Origin: Linnemannia schmuckeri
Lineage: Eukaryota; Mortierellomycota; Mortierellomycetes; Mortierellales; Mortierellaceae
Assembly: GCA_029449235.1 (NCBI GenBank)
Contig: JANATG010000010.1
Coordinates: forward strand, 868,001 to 932,000
Reading direction: 5' to 3'
DNA length: 64,000 nt
Positions 54,319-64,000 of the stretch are shown in pieces (positions within the stretch are counted from its first letter, which is position 1; each line of letters begins with the position of its first letter). Position numbers and translations under genes: made by a program. The notes beneath the pieces were generated by a model, which had not been told where the DNA came from, searched no databases, and saw only the letters and a list, made by a program, of their open reading frames with translations.

Positions 54319-57300
54319 TTATTCTTTAGCTTGTTTAGACCTTGCCCCAGAAACACTGCCGAACTTGTATTCGTTATCTGCATTCTCGAACGACTCAAGA
54401 AGGGAGGGTTGATCACAGCGGATCCCTTCAAGGTTACGTGGCTCTTCCTGGACTGGTTCTTGGTCTGGTGAATCTTGCTCTGATAACTCTTGTTCGGACG
54501 GCTCTTGCTCTGGCGACTCTTGCTGAACCTCTGCCTGGTCTTCCAACACCTCACTCGTCTCATCGTTTTTCTCCTTACTCTCACCCACTTCTACCATCGA
54601 CTCGGCTGTATCTCTCTCCTTCTCTTCATCTCCCACAATGCTTGTGATCTTCTTGGCCTCTGCATCAATGACCTGACTGGCGTTAACCTCGCCGTCGCTC
54701 TGGACCCTGTTCTCAGCTTTTGCTGGCGCTTGCTCCTTAACATTCTCGGCAGCACTCTCGGCAGCATCCATCGTCTGAGCTTCTTTCTCTTGCTCCTCTG
54801 CCTCAACCCGTTCTTGATCTGGTTCGTGGGCCATCTCCTTCTCAAACTCCTCTTGTTGACGTCGTTCATGAATGCGTTGTTCTTCCAACACCTTCTCCTC
54901 CTTCTCTTCCTTCTCCTTTCTCTCTGACTCTTCCCACTCAAGCTTCTCCTTATCCTTGCGCGCGGCTTTAACAGCTGCTGCGGCGGCGGCTTCTTCTTCA
55001 GCTTTCGCTCTCCTCCGCTCTTCCTCCACCTTCTCTTTTTCCTCCTTGACGCGCTGATCCTCTACCAGCTTACGGTTATCCCGCCGCAGCTGCTCCAGAA
55101 TCTCGCGCATCTCCTTGATTTCTCGCATACGCTCAACAGCCTGTGCCAGTCGTCGCTTGGCTGTCCGTGGGTCTGGCAAGAAGAACGACACGCCGTTGAT
55201 AGTCGTGATGACGAGTTCCTCAAGTCCATCATCGTTCAGGTCAGCAGACGAGATCCCATAGACAGGTGATGCAAATCGTCGGTTCCAGGTCATGCCCCAT
55301 TGTGGGGTCAGGGACATGCCATTTCTGCCGCTACTGCCACCGTCACCAATAGCTGAAGGGCTGGATACAGTTGGTCCCAATAGATGAATCTGCTGCAGCT
55401 GCGATTGTTGTTGCTGAAGTATCTGTTGCTGCTGGAGTTGTTGCAGCTGCAGCTGTTGCTGCATCTGAAAAGAATTCCGAAGTTGCCTCTGCAATTGCTG
55501 AGAACTGCTAGGAGACCTCTGGTTGTGATGCTGATGGTTATGATGATTTGGGTATTGTTGAGAGGACTGTTGAGGCTGCTTCTGTTGATGAACACTGCTC
55601 GACTTTGAATATGGTTCCTGTCCTGGAGGCAACTGCTTAAAGACCATGAGCTGTCGCCCATAGGTACCGATCAACACCTCGTTCTGTCCGTCCCAATCTG
55701 CATCCATGGTATGGGCGGCCATAATACTGTCATGGTATGAGCACTCTGCAAGGTCCGCCCGTCGAATGAGTCCGTACTTGTTGATATCACTAAAATAGCA
55801 TTTGTCGTTGCACACAAAAATATATGCAGTTAATTAATAGCCTTGGGTGGGGGGGAGAGAGAGGGGTAAGGTCGTAAGAAAAAAATTGTCGGTGCGCCAT
55901 TGTTGAGGGCTGTCGTTCTTTTTCCAAAGTTCCACGGCATTAACTATGTTTCGAAGTTTGATTTATCCTCATGGCGTTGTCACGGTTGCTTTGCAGGCGA
56001 GTCCTAAAGCGTCGAATTATTTGTTTTTTTTTCTGATCGTGTGCATTGTCAACGTCCGTGCTCATTACTACTGCTGCCTTCCTGTATATGTATGAAAGGT
56101 CTTGTGAGAGTGCGCATGAATGTTGTGTTGTTTACCTGTATACCCACGCTTGCTCAGTCGCGCATGTGACCAACAGGTGGATACCATCTTCTTCCTCTTC
56201 TTCAAAGTCATCGTCCTGGTCAACGCTTCCGAGCCCCGCATCACGTCCATCCTGATCCACCTGTTTTGACTGTTGATAATGTTGTTGTCGCCGCTGCTCT
56301 ACCTGTACCCGAGACGTATAGACTGTAAGGGTCGTAATGGGCGAGAACAAGACGACGGTGTGGGCCTTTGCATTAGCCCGATCTAGCTGGAAGGTAACAG
56401 GGTCTCTTGGGATAATGCCAACATTTAATGTCCCATTTTGTGTTCCTGCAGCAATGACTCGGCACGTCAGATAGTCCTTGATGACCAAACTCAGCACGCT
56501 ATAAAATGAAAGCATGGCATGGTCAATAACCAATAACCTGCATCATAAAGAGCGAAACAATTTGTTCCGCACCACGTTGTAGGGAGCAATTAGGTAATAC
56601 TTACCAATACTCGCAATATGGAAACGAGGCCAGGACCGAAAATAGATTCTCAACAGGTTGTTCCTTGAAGTGACAATCTGCTGGCAAGGCGTCTGCTGCG
56701 TCCTGGACAAAGAGGTGAACTCGGCTGTCGCTTCCACCAACCAAGACCACCATCTCGAATGGGTCATCCTCCAGCGGAGCATGGATGATTTTCGTGGGTG
56801 CCCACGTCAACGGAACTGATTGAATGTCCGTTGTGGCTAGCGAAGAACAATACAATGAGGTGACACGATAGTGAGTTGGTGGGTGCTTATTCAGGTTTAA
56901 GCAGAATAAGACGTCAACTGGATTGTCAAGAGCTAGTGAGACTCACATGGAAGTTGAAGCAGAAGTTCTCGAATACTTGGAGCAAAGGTGTTGACACCGT
57001 AAAACCGAAGTTCAAACTGCGCTGGATCTTCGGCCTATTTGAAAAGGACATAAATGAGTGAAGCATGATTGTTAGCATACCGTGGAACGTGCACAAGGCG
57101 AAGTAGTAAACGTACGCGACATCAAAGAATCGAGAGATGCAGAGATCTTACGCTCACCTTGGCAACTGATGCGACGAGAACCAATTGACAACCACGCTCG
57201 TCCTTGCGCTCAAAGGCATCCATCGAAACAATCTCCAGATTGGGTGCAGGTGCCGTTGCAACGCTGCCACCACCAGCCCCTTCACTGCCTGCTCCTACTC

Positions 57301-58133
57301 CTTGTGGTGGACTAAATTCGCTTGGTCCGAGTGTGAACTCGAACGTGTCCTGAAGTCCTAAGAAGACTTTGACGACGCCTCCAGCCGCAACAAGGACATA
57401 TCTTCCTGGAAAATGGCGATATGTCAAGTCTCCTGTTTCGGTAAAGATGCTGCTCTTACTCCTGACATGAGCAACATTGGGCGCCAATCCAGAGTCTCTT
57501 ACTGCTTCTGTAGGTGGCTCTGTTTCTGATTTACTGGTTGAAGTTAGCTGAGAATCCTGGGTTGTTTGATCAGAAAGCTCGATTCCTGAAGGCGTTGTTG
57601 ATCGCGTTGCAGAAGTTGTAGTCACTTGTCCGAGCTCCTTGACAACAACCAGCCCATACAAGTTTCTATTGTGGAGGGATAGAAGCGCTGTGAGTGTTGA
57701 GTGTGTAAAGAAGCTCGCGTCGTTAAACATGGACAAAAGAAAGTTCCCCAACACTAACTTACGTGCGAGCGCCTTTGCTAAATCGGGAGAAACTCGTCTC
57801 GGTGTAGATATCCTGGACGGGACAAGAGTCAAGACAGACCTGAGAGTGGACATGTGGTGGCGAATCGTCTAGGTTCTCTAGTTCGTCGTACAGGCGCCCG
57901 TGTCCTCGCTCTTGACTGTATTCGTGTCCGTCTGCGTGTGGGTGTGGGTGTATTGAGCCTTGTCCGTGAAGCAAGTCGTTGTGTTGATGACCGAGGAGAC
58001 CAGTTGAGCGAGGGTCTGCAGTGTGTCCATCACCAAAGGCGTGGTGACTGTGGTCGTTGTTACTGTTGTGAATGTGACGATGGTCGTCGTCGTCGGACTG
58101 GAAGAGGACCGGTGGTCGATGGTCGCTTGCCAT
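54319..58133 (-). CDS. KPTN: Kaptin-like KICSTOR-complex protein with extended C-terminal coiled coil
   Basis: Six exons, 57763-58133, 57158-57665, 56947-57034, 56605-56836, 56136-56498 and 54319-55789, keep frame throughout and give 1,010 residues. The first ~90 residues are His/Asp-rich. The middle forms a beta-propeller-like region (RYVLVAAGGVVKVFL; FELRFYGVNTFAPSI; MVVLVGGSDSRVHLF). FG-GAP-type repeats follow: HTMDADWDGQNEVLIGTYG (about 547-565) and GISSADLNDDGLEELVITTI (about 699-718), separated by a polyglutamine insert. These are the hallmarks of kaptin, a subunit of KICSTOR that tethers GATOR1 to lysosomes in amino-acid signalling to TORC1. After that, residues 730-860 are a highly charged coiled coil (EKMREI-type repeats) and 860-1010 are acidic. 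Human kaptin is about 436 residues, so this tail is an addition. The gene is divergent from the SAP30-like gene. Confidence 0.82.
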
Positions 58134-58607
58134 TGTTGCGCCTGAGTGCTCCTGTGTTCCTGTGGGCGGGAGGCGTGAAAGGTGCAAGAAAAAGGGGGGG
58201 AGGGGAGGGAGAAACGAGAACGATAAAAGGAGGCAAACGCGGTCTCTCGTTTCGTCCAATATTTGTGACTTTGCGTTATTTTTTTCAAAGGGAAGGGTGT
58301 TGATCGTTCTTGCTCTCGATCGTTCTTCTTTCCTTCCTTCCTTCCTTCCTTCCTTCCTTCCTTTCCCATTCCTCATTCCCAATCCTCTTTTCCTCCTCTT
58401 CGCCTCCAAACATCTCACTGCCCAACAACCTACACACCCATTGACATATTCACATCTCCCTTTATTCACACATACATACATACTTTCCTTACAAGCCAGC
58501 TCGACTCTTCCTTCACTCCTCGCACCTATTCAACCACTCTCTCAGTCTTTCCTCAACCAGCCCAATACATATCCCTCACCTACTCCTTTCCTCAGCAAGG
58601 AACAATA
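58134..58607. promoter_or_regulatory. Bidirectional promoter with (TTCC)n microsatellite
   Basis: 474 bp between divergent ATGs. A TTCC repeat of about eight units spans 58331-58363. The plus side is CT-rich up to the ATG at 58608. Confidence 0.5.
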
Positions 58608-59611
58608 ATGGCTCCAAAACAAAAGACAACCGACGGCGGTCCATCCTCCAGCAGCAAATCATCCTCCTCTCACGGTAACAGTCATTCCAACTCTGAGGGT
58701 AGAGGCGGCCACGCCAACGGAAACTCATCAGAACGCGGCGGCGGCTCCTCTGCTGCCCACGACCGGGCGTCCTCTTCCTCTGGCTTAAACAATAACAGCA
58801 GTAATACAGCTGCAGGCTCAAGTAGTGGGGCCGGTGGTGCATCGGCCAATGGGACAGGAGGAGGAAGCTCGCATACCGAGAAGGGAGGTTCGAGTAGCCA
58901 TGCTGGTGGGAGCGGTACAACCGGTAGCGGAACCAAGCGGAAAGCAGAGTCGCCCTTGATTACTGTAAGCGACAAACGACAGAGATATGTGTTCCTCCCT
59001 TTTGCTCGATAAGTCTTTTTTGTTTGAATTCTCAACAAATCGTTTGCGGCTAGTTCCATGGATCTTCTTCAAATCTTTATATGTCTTCACTCCAAGATAA
59101 TACTTACTTCAGGCACTCTCTCGCTTTGTTTTCTCATTCTTCCTTCGTGATATTGCTAACTCATTGTACCTCAATTTTGACCAACAACAATGAACAACAA
59201 CAACAACAACAACAACAACAAAAACAAAAACATCAACAATGCTAAACGTCAATGACTAGGTCGATTTCAACACGCTGGATGTGTCGGCGCTGCGCCGGTA
59301 TTGCCGCTTGAACCACCTCAAACCAAAGTCCAAGACCCGCGAAGCCTTGGTCTCCGCGGCCACCACCCACTGGAACAGCACCTCTGCCCAAGAAGTCGAT
59401 TCCGTCGCCTACTTTCTCTTTGCCGTCAAACATCGTCGTAAGTTTGCTTCTCTTGCTCTGCTTTTTATCTTATTCTTTTGTTTTTCTGGTTGCATGACTT
59501 TCGTTATGCATGTTGGCCTACATGGTTGTGTTTCCTCTGTGTCCAGGCAGTACTTTTGGGTTCAGTTCAGGAACATGGGAGCCTAATGGAGATATTTATT
59601 TACGTAACTAA
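58608..59611 (+). CDS. SAP30: SAP30-like Sin3-binding histone deacetylase subunit
   Basis: Three exons, 58608-58964, 59260-59437 and 59547-59611, give 199 residues. The first exon is Ser/Gly/Asn-rich and disordered and ends in a basic GTKRKAESPLIT. Exon 2 encodes VDFNTLDVSALRRYCRLNHL and then EEVDSVAYFLFAV-type sequence (QEVDSVAYFLFAVKHR), which matches the Sin3-binding domain of SAP30 (VD...LRRY...; FLY-V motif). SAP30 bridges Sin3 PAH3 and the deacetylase Rpd3/HDAC1. The last exon (RSTFGFSSGTWEPNGDIYLR-N) was chosen because its acceptor GTCCAG restores frame and the stop follows naturally; its exact boundaries are the least certain part. Intron 1 contains an (AAC)n tract. Confidence 0.78.
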
Positions 59612-60519
59612 TTATTTACCAATGCGAGGTGCACGTCAAATCAAAGACTACTCACTCAATTGGCCACGCTCGAAAAGCAACTTACTCATGACTTGGCTAT
59701 TTTCGTCCTCTTTCTGTGGCTCTGGTGATATAGACAACGTATTGAAGCTGACCATGCCTCTGCCATAACCTCACAAGCGACGAGCTATGAACGTTCAACG
59801 AACACTTCTTTTTTTTTTTTCCTGTTTGTGAAACAGGGCGCCTCATATATCTCTTTTTTTTTTTTTTTGTTCAAGCTGTTGAATAAAAAAATCACTTCAT
59901 CGACCTCCACCATGGACAGTACACGAAAGGCAAGCGAGCGAACTCAAGAGAGTCAAACAGAGGGTGAGATTCATATCATAGCCGGCTCAAGGAAAATGTT
60001 AGCGATCTTTCCAAATCAGCCCTCTCGCAAGCTATCAGCGCAACCCTCACCTTCTCTCTGCTGCAAGCCCAGCCACATGTCTGTTTTGCTTCTTATCCAT
60101 CTGTTTTCATGTGGCCTCCACGAAGAACTAAAACCACAAGCTAGATTGGATTGTATATGTTGTTCAACTTTTTTTTTATTTCGATTATCAAAACCATTCA
60201 ACAAAGTAACTATCAAAATCAAACAAGCATGCAGAGACCATTGACCATTTACCTAAAAGAAATTATTGATAAAAGACCAGAGCGCAAAAAAGATGATTAG
60301 TCAAATATGCTAATGGTAGTTCTTCAATGTGTTTTCACGACCAAGAAAGAATAGAGAACCATCCTCTTCAGAACACATACCTCTACAACATCCATCCTCC
60401 TCCTTTGATAGAAGAGGAAGAATGTTGTAGAGTCAGAAAAGATTGGCCTGTCACAGCCGTTATAATCAATGCAACAATAGTGCTAAGTTGACCGTCGTGA
60501 TAAAAAATCATCATTGAGC
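59612..60519. other. Intergenic region
   Basis: About 0.9 kb without a supported gene. Short plus-strand frames near 59830-60240 have no motifs. Confidence 0.4.
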
Positions 60520-62307
60520 TGAAGAGGAGATGATGGGTCGTATGAGATTAGGGGAAAGAAGACGGATGTTTACCTTTTTCAAAGACGACGACTATCTCAA
60601 CAGGGCCGACAAACGACGCATTGTTCATGAAGTAAACCAGCAAGATCTAAAACCAGTTAACAGCAAACGCGAGAACAAATATCGATTAGTTCATCTGACA
60701 GTGTTGCCACGCGTGTTTATCCTCTCCAACCCATGGCCCAAGAATCTTCCGCTTCCATTCAAAAAGGGCATGGTGCTTTGTAGTGAGGTGCATCAGTCGT
60801 CAAAAGGTGTCATCGTAAATCAGACATATGCTTGTCTTTTTAATTGAAATCATCTCGTGCAGCACAATACTAGCTTGGTGTAATCCTTTTTTTTTGCGGA
60901 GGATGAGAAAAACGAAGGGTGGGCAGAAGAATCAAGTGAAGAGAGATAGTTACCTTGTGAATAAGATCCCTCGAGACGACAGTCATGAGTGGACACTCTT
61001 CATTGAGCAATGAGTATCTATCTATAAATCAAACGGACAAAGGCAAGTTGCCGTTAGTATAGAGAACCACAAGAATCCAATTAAGGTAAATCGAAATGGT
61101 GGGTAGGATATGGTAATGAATCAGAAAGGCATGAATGGTATATAAATAAGAGTCTCAACACGTAACAACGTATCGCGAAAACCGCTCAACGTCAAAACAT
61201 TCTGACTCGTCATCAAAAAGGTCATCACTTTCAAAACAATATCGAGGAAGAGAAGAGCGAAAAAAGACAATGCTTACCATTGGATGCCAGACTCGCGTTG
61301 AAGAGTCGAACCCAAAGAAAGACGACTGAACCTGAACAAAAACGAACGCAGAAAGAGAACACAGGTTAAAATCCTCTTCGTTGGACGCCCCAATCAAAAC
61401 ATGCAGACACACGCCGTCGTTGGTAGTTGCTATATGGTCAGTCCACGGTTTTCTAGGCCGTATATATGCTTGTCCACATGATGCTTTCAGTGCCCAGTGC
61501 ATACCCATAAAGGGCTCATCAGAATATAGCAACCACACTCGAATCGACTCTTTTGTTCCAGCTTGAAGCACTAGCTTTTAACTGAACAGATTAACACATA
61601 CCAGCTGAAACCTTCGTGAATGCTTTCAGCAAGCAGCAGCAGCAATCCCGTTGTTGTATCTCATGGTATCATCAGCTGACTTGAAGTCTAAAGAAATGCG
61701 CGAGCAAAAAAAAAAGTTAGCATTTCAGATCTCAAAAACGATTCGCAATGTCAAAAAAAAAACTTCGAAGAAAATGTTTCTTGTGATGACGAAAAGAATC
61801 GAAAGGGGTTTTTCAGTTGGGTGCAATAACTATCAACACTGTGATTCAGGCGGTAATTCCAGCTTTAATTGCGTTTGTATCATCCTAGTTGGGACGACCC
61901 TTATTGTCAACGTAAGAGAAGGGGAAGGGGAAGAGAAAAAAAAACGTTGGAGTAGAGCGGCTGCTTACCAGTTGATGTACAAGGAACGAAGACAGGAAAA
62001 GGCTTTAGCAGCTCTTGCTTTTTCAGCCAATCATGCAAACAGAACACGATCGTGTCAAAAGCGCGTCTTGTGAACACATCTAACAAGTTACATCGCGATT
62101 CAAAGAGAATAAAAAAATAGTTAGTTTCTCTCTAACGAACTTCGTATCTGTAGCCCTCCTTCATCCAGGTTGAATGTTCGAGGGTTGGATTGGTTGATAG
62201 TTGCTCAGATTTTGCATTATAAACACATATGCTTTCAGAAACTCTAGTTTGAAATTTTGAAATAGGTGATCATCCAGGCTATCTCTCCGTTTCAGTCCCT
62301 CGAACAT
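60520..62307 (-). pseudogene. Decayed multi-exon gene, possibly Crinkler-like NTPase
   Basis: Minus-strand coding segments alternate with intron-like gaps. They are: a start segment MFEGLKRRDSLDDHLFQNFK (from 62307, stopping at 62161); NVFTRRAFDTIVFCLHDWLK continuing KKQELLKPFPVFVPCTSTG (about 61969-62079, acceptor TTAG and donor GTAAGC); LQAGTKESIRVWLLYSDEPF (about 61500-61570); SVVFLWVRLFNASLASN (about 61278-61330); DRYSLLNEECPLMTVVSRDL (about 60950-61020); and LLVYFMNNASFVGPVEIVVV-FEK (about 60575-60645). Splice signals occur at most joins. The first segment needs a frameshift to connect (NLDEGGLQIR is read in another frame), and the segment at about 61610-61690 has in-frame stops. The EIVVVFEKAQ end resembles a Walker B motif (VVVFDEAQ), hence the tentative Crinkler/P-loop NTPase idea. 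Weak; unknown family otherwise. Confidence 0.42.
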
Positions 62308-62818
62308 CCCTCTTGCTCCTCTTGCGCTTTTGGTGCTGTGCTATTAACCGAGTGAAGTTGAGTTGGTGTGTGGTTATTACCTTTTGGCGATAGATGCTGT
62401 TTGTCAAAGTGAGGAAGGGGGGGAGGAGTAGGAAACAAGAAGAGAGAAAAAAAAAAAGAAATGCTTCGAAAAATTTCTTTTGTAAACAAGTATGACTGCT
62501 TGCATAAGGGAATGTATGACGAAAAGGTAGGATCGAAGATCGCAAGATCTTTCTGCTGGACACATTCAACCCCGCCTTGGTTGGCCCCGTCCCCCAAATG
62601 GTTCTTACAGATATCTTACACATCTAACTGCTAGGCACGACATCGCAACTGAAAAGAAGATGTGGTTGAAGATATGGCTTTTTATGTCTATGAAATGAGT
62701 AAAATACTTTACAAAATAGGACGATTGCCTCCAAGGGCACTCTAAGGAGACGATCGATCAAAGAAAAGAAAGAAAAAACAGAGGATATATATACATAGAA
62801 TGAGAGTTATGGCCGAAA
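62308..62818. other. Intergenic or 5' part of the decayed gene
   Basis: 511 bp. A minus-strand frame at about 62480-62590 reads ECVQQKDLAIFDPTFSSYIP and may be further debris of the decayed gene. The remainder is the 3' flank of the cyclin gene. Confidence 0.35.
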
Positions 62819-63556
62819 TTAGTTGGGTCCAGTGGGCATGCTGGACGAAAGAGCGCTGGGTGTCGGCGCTGGAGTAGCCATATGGACATCACGAGCATTT
62901 CCTCCTGCTCCTCCTTCGGCCCATTCTCCACACCTCTCTTCAGGAGGTGACAGCAACTGAGGTGGCTGGGAACGCGATCCAGACGCAACAGCTGTGGTTG
63001 AATGGCCTGCACTGTTACTAACAGCGTGAAGTGTGGCGGTTGCTGTGGAAGAGACAGTCGATGTTGATGACGATGACGAAGAGGATGAAGAAGGCAGTGA
63101 TGGTATGGGCTTTTGTGGGAACCCTCGGTCAGACATGGGTCCGCTCTTGGGGCTGGTCGGTGAGGGGATCGAGAAGCGACCTGCTCGTGGTGGCTGTTGA
63201 CGAGAGTCGACCACCGTCTCTGACGAAGACTGGGTGGTAGCGGTAGTATTGGTCTTCAGAGCATGATGGCCATCGCTGTTGACTGTATTGGTATTAGCAG
63301 CGGTGTTGATGGTGTTAGGATAAGTGGCGCCGCCGCCGACGACCACGACGGTGCGAGCGACCTGGGCAGCAATGGCGGCAGGTGGAGCAGGAAGAGGGAC
63401 TTGAGAAACGAGGGCTGTCGCCTCCCTGTTCTTGAACCGCAGCAGAGCGTTTCCTACTCGCTGGAGCTCCTCTTCCTTGACATTCAGGTCGAACTGGGTC
63501 GTGAAGAGGAACACGAGCTCCAATTGATTCAACTCGGGCAAGCTGAGGCCACCGAC
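62819..63556 (-). CDS. PHO80-like cyclin, C-terminal exon (gene incomplete)
   Basis: This exon begins after a TTGTAG acceptor with VGGLSLPELNQLELVFLFTT, then QFDLNVKEEELQRVGNALLR. This is the conserved C-terminal end of the PHO80/Pcl cyclin domain (family pattern VGGL-LxELNxLExxFL). PHO80-type cyclins activate the Pho85 kinase and control phosphate and glycogen responses. The following ~195 residues are low-complexity (Thr/Ser/Pro, ending ALSSSMPTGPN) with an SPTSPKSGP proline-directed cluster. The upstream cyclin-fold exons (about 100 residues) are not visible between 63557 and the window end, so they must lie beyond a longer intron or outside the window. Confidence 0.8.
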   Translation of the reverse strand, partial: VGGLSLPELNQLELVFLFTTQFDLNVKEEELQRVGNALLRFKNREATALVSQVPLPAPPAAIAAQVARTVVVVGGGATYPNTINTAANTNTVNSDGHHALKTNTTATTQSSSETVVDSRQQPPRAGRFSIPSPTSPKSGPMSDRGFPQKPIPSLPSSSSSSSSSTSTVSSTATATLHAVSNSAGHSTTAVASGSRSQPPQLLSPPEERCGEWAEGGAGGNARDVHMATPAPTPSALSSSMPTGPN

Positions 63557-64000
63557 CTACAACAAAGTTGGATACATAGATAATCATTGGAATGGGCAGA
63601 TTAGGATACATATGCTCCTCTCCCACATCATGATATCAAGATCAAACAATAAGGAAGGTAGGTGGTCACCAACCGCTCCATGTCAAACACACTTTTTCTT
63701 CAAGTTGATTGCCGTTGTTGTGTCCCGATTGTTTGAAGAGGTGGGGAGGGAAGGAGATTAATGCTGATGGTGGAAAACCACCCCAAAGTAACCATGCTCG
63801 GGAAAAAAGAAAGAAAGGATGAACAAGAGAGCTTCTTGCTTTATGAACGTGAATGTGAACGGGATAGAGGAGAGGGAGAGGAAACAAATTTTGGTTTGGC
63901 TTAATTTAAGATAAGAGAGACCAATGCGCCGAGTGAAGCAAGGGGACGTGGGAACACAAAACGAAAAAAGCACAAAACACAAAAAAGAGACCGCAAGACT
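63557..64000 (-). other. Right-edge sequence, probable intron of the PHO80-like gene
   Basis: 444 bp in which no exon of the cyclin core can be recognised. A short frame near 63660-63730 (QLEEKVCLTWSGW) could be a small upstream exon, but its junction does not fit the frame cleanly. I leave it unassigned. Confidence 0.35.

Noticed and set aside
60530..60847. 105-residue plus-strand frame starting MMGRMRLGERRR
   Set aside because: The opposite strand shows better protein-like segments with splice signals; this is its antisense shadow.
1..64000. CRISPR arrays, bacterial operons, tRNA and rRNA genes
   Set aside because: No regularly spaced repeats of CRISPR type, no Shine-Dalgarno/operon organisation, and no tRNA cloverleaf or rRNA segment was recognised by eye. 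A tRNAscan-type run would settle tRNAs.

Overview
This is a nuclear fragment of a filamentous fungus. Genes are split by GT-AG introns, promoters are pyrimidine-rich, intergenic and intronic DNA carries long A/T homopolymers, and paralogous F-box/leucine-rich-repeat genes are abundant. Gene style and content (TMEM135, kaptin and heme oxygenase homologues, PC-esterase-like protein, F-box family) fit an early-diverging Mucoromycota fungus, most likely Mortierellomycotina. That placement is inference from style, not from a marker phylogeny.

Layout: 0.9-6 kb, a 1,648-residue low-complexity polyQ/Ser protein (-). 7.3-9.3 kb, a mucin-like single-pass surface protein (+). 9.8-11.8 kb, STRAP-type WD40 protein (+). 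12.2-14.6 kb, RER1 (-). 15.4-15.7 kb, FKBP12 (-). 16.0-17.8 kb, F-box/LRR protein (+), followed by a decayed F-box/LRR relative (-). 20.5-21.9 kb, tubulin cofactor C (+). 22.1-23.3 kb, Erf4-family palmitoyltransferase subunit (-). 23.7-24.9 kb, dolichyldiphosphatase (+). 25.1-26.1 kb, heme oxygenase (-). 28.6-30.7 kb, a piggyBac element with an intact transposase. 31.4 kb, an 81-bp inverted repeat sharing the piggyBac terminus. 31.9-32.5 kb, small unknown protein (-). 33.1-34.8 kb, second intact F-box/LRR protein (+). 36.3-42.5 kb, tandem TMEM135-family paralogues (+). 43.5-44.2 kb, broken secreted-protein gene (+). 45.6-47.1 kb, PC-esterase-like Golgi protein lacking expected catalytic residues (-). 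49.4-54.0 kb, elongation factor 2 (+) with a 2-kb first intron. 54.3-58.1 kb, a kaptin-like KICSTOR protein with a long charged tail (-). 58.6-59.6 kb, SAP30-type Sin3-binding protein (+). 60.5-62.3 kb, a decayed multi-exon gene (-). 62.8 kb to beyond the right part of the window, the C-terminal part of a PHO80-like cyclin (-).

The genes do not form an operon or biosynthetic cluster. Most are housekeeping: secretory pathway (RER1, dolichyldiphosphatase, Erf4, PC-esterase-like), translation (EF2), folding (FKBP12, cofactor C), nutrient/phosphate signalling (kaptin, PHO80-like cyclin) and chromatin (SAP30). They are interleaved with family expansion and decay (F-box genes, TMEM135 duplication, three broken genes) and one DNA transposon. 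Several pairs are divergent and share short promoters (FKBP12/F-box, Erf4/dolichyldiphosphatase, kaptin/SAP30). Exon boundaries were derived by eye from splice signals, reading frame and family alignment recalled from general knowledge; no search was run.
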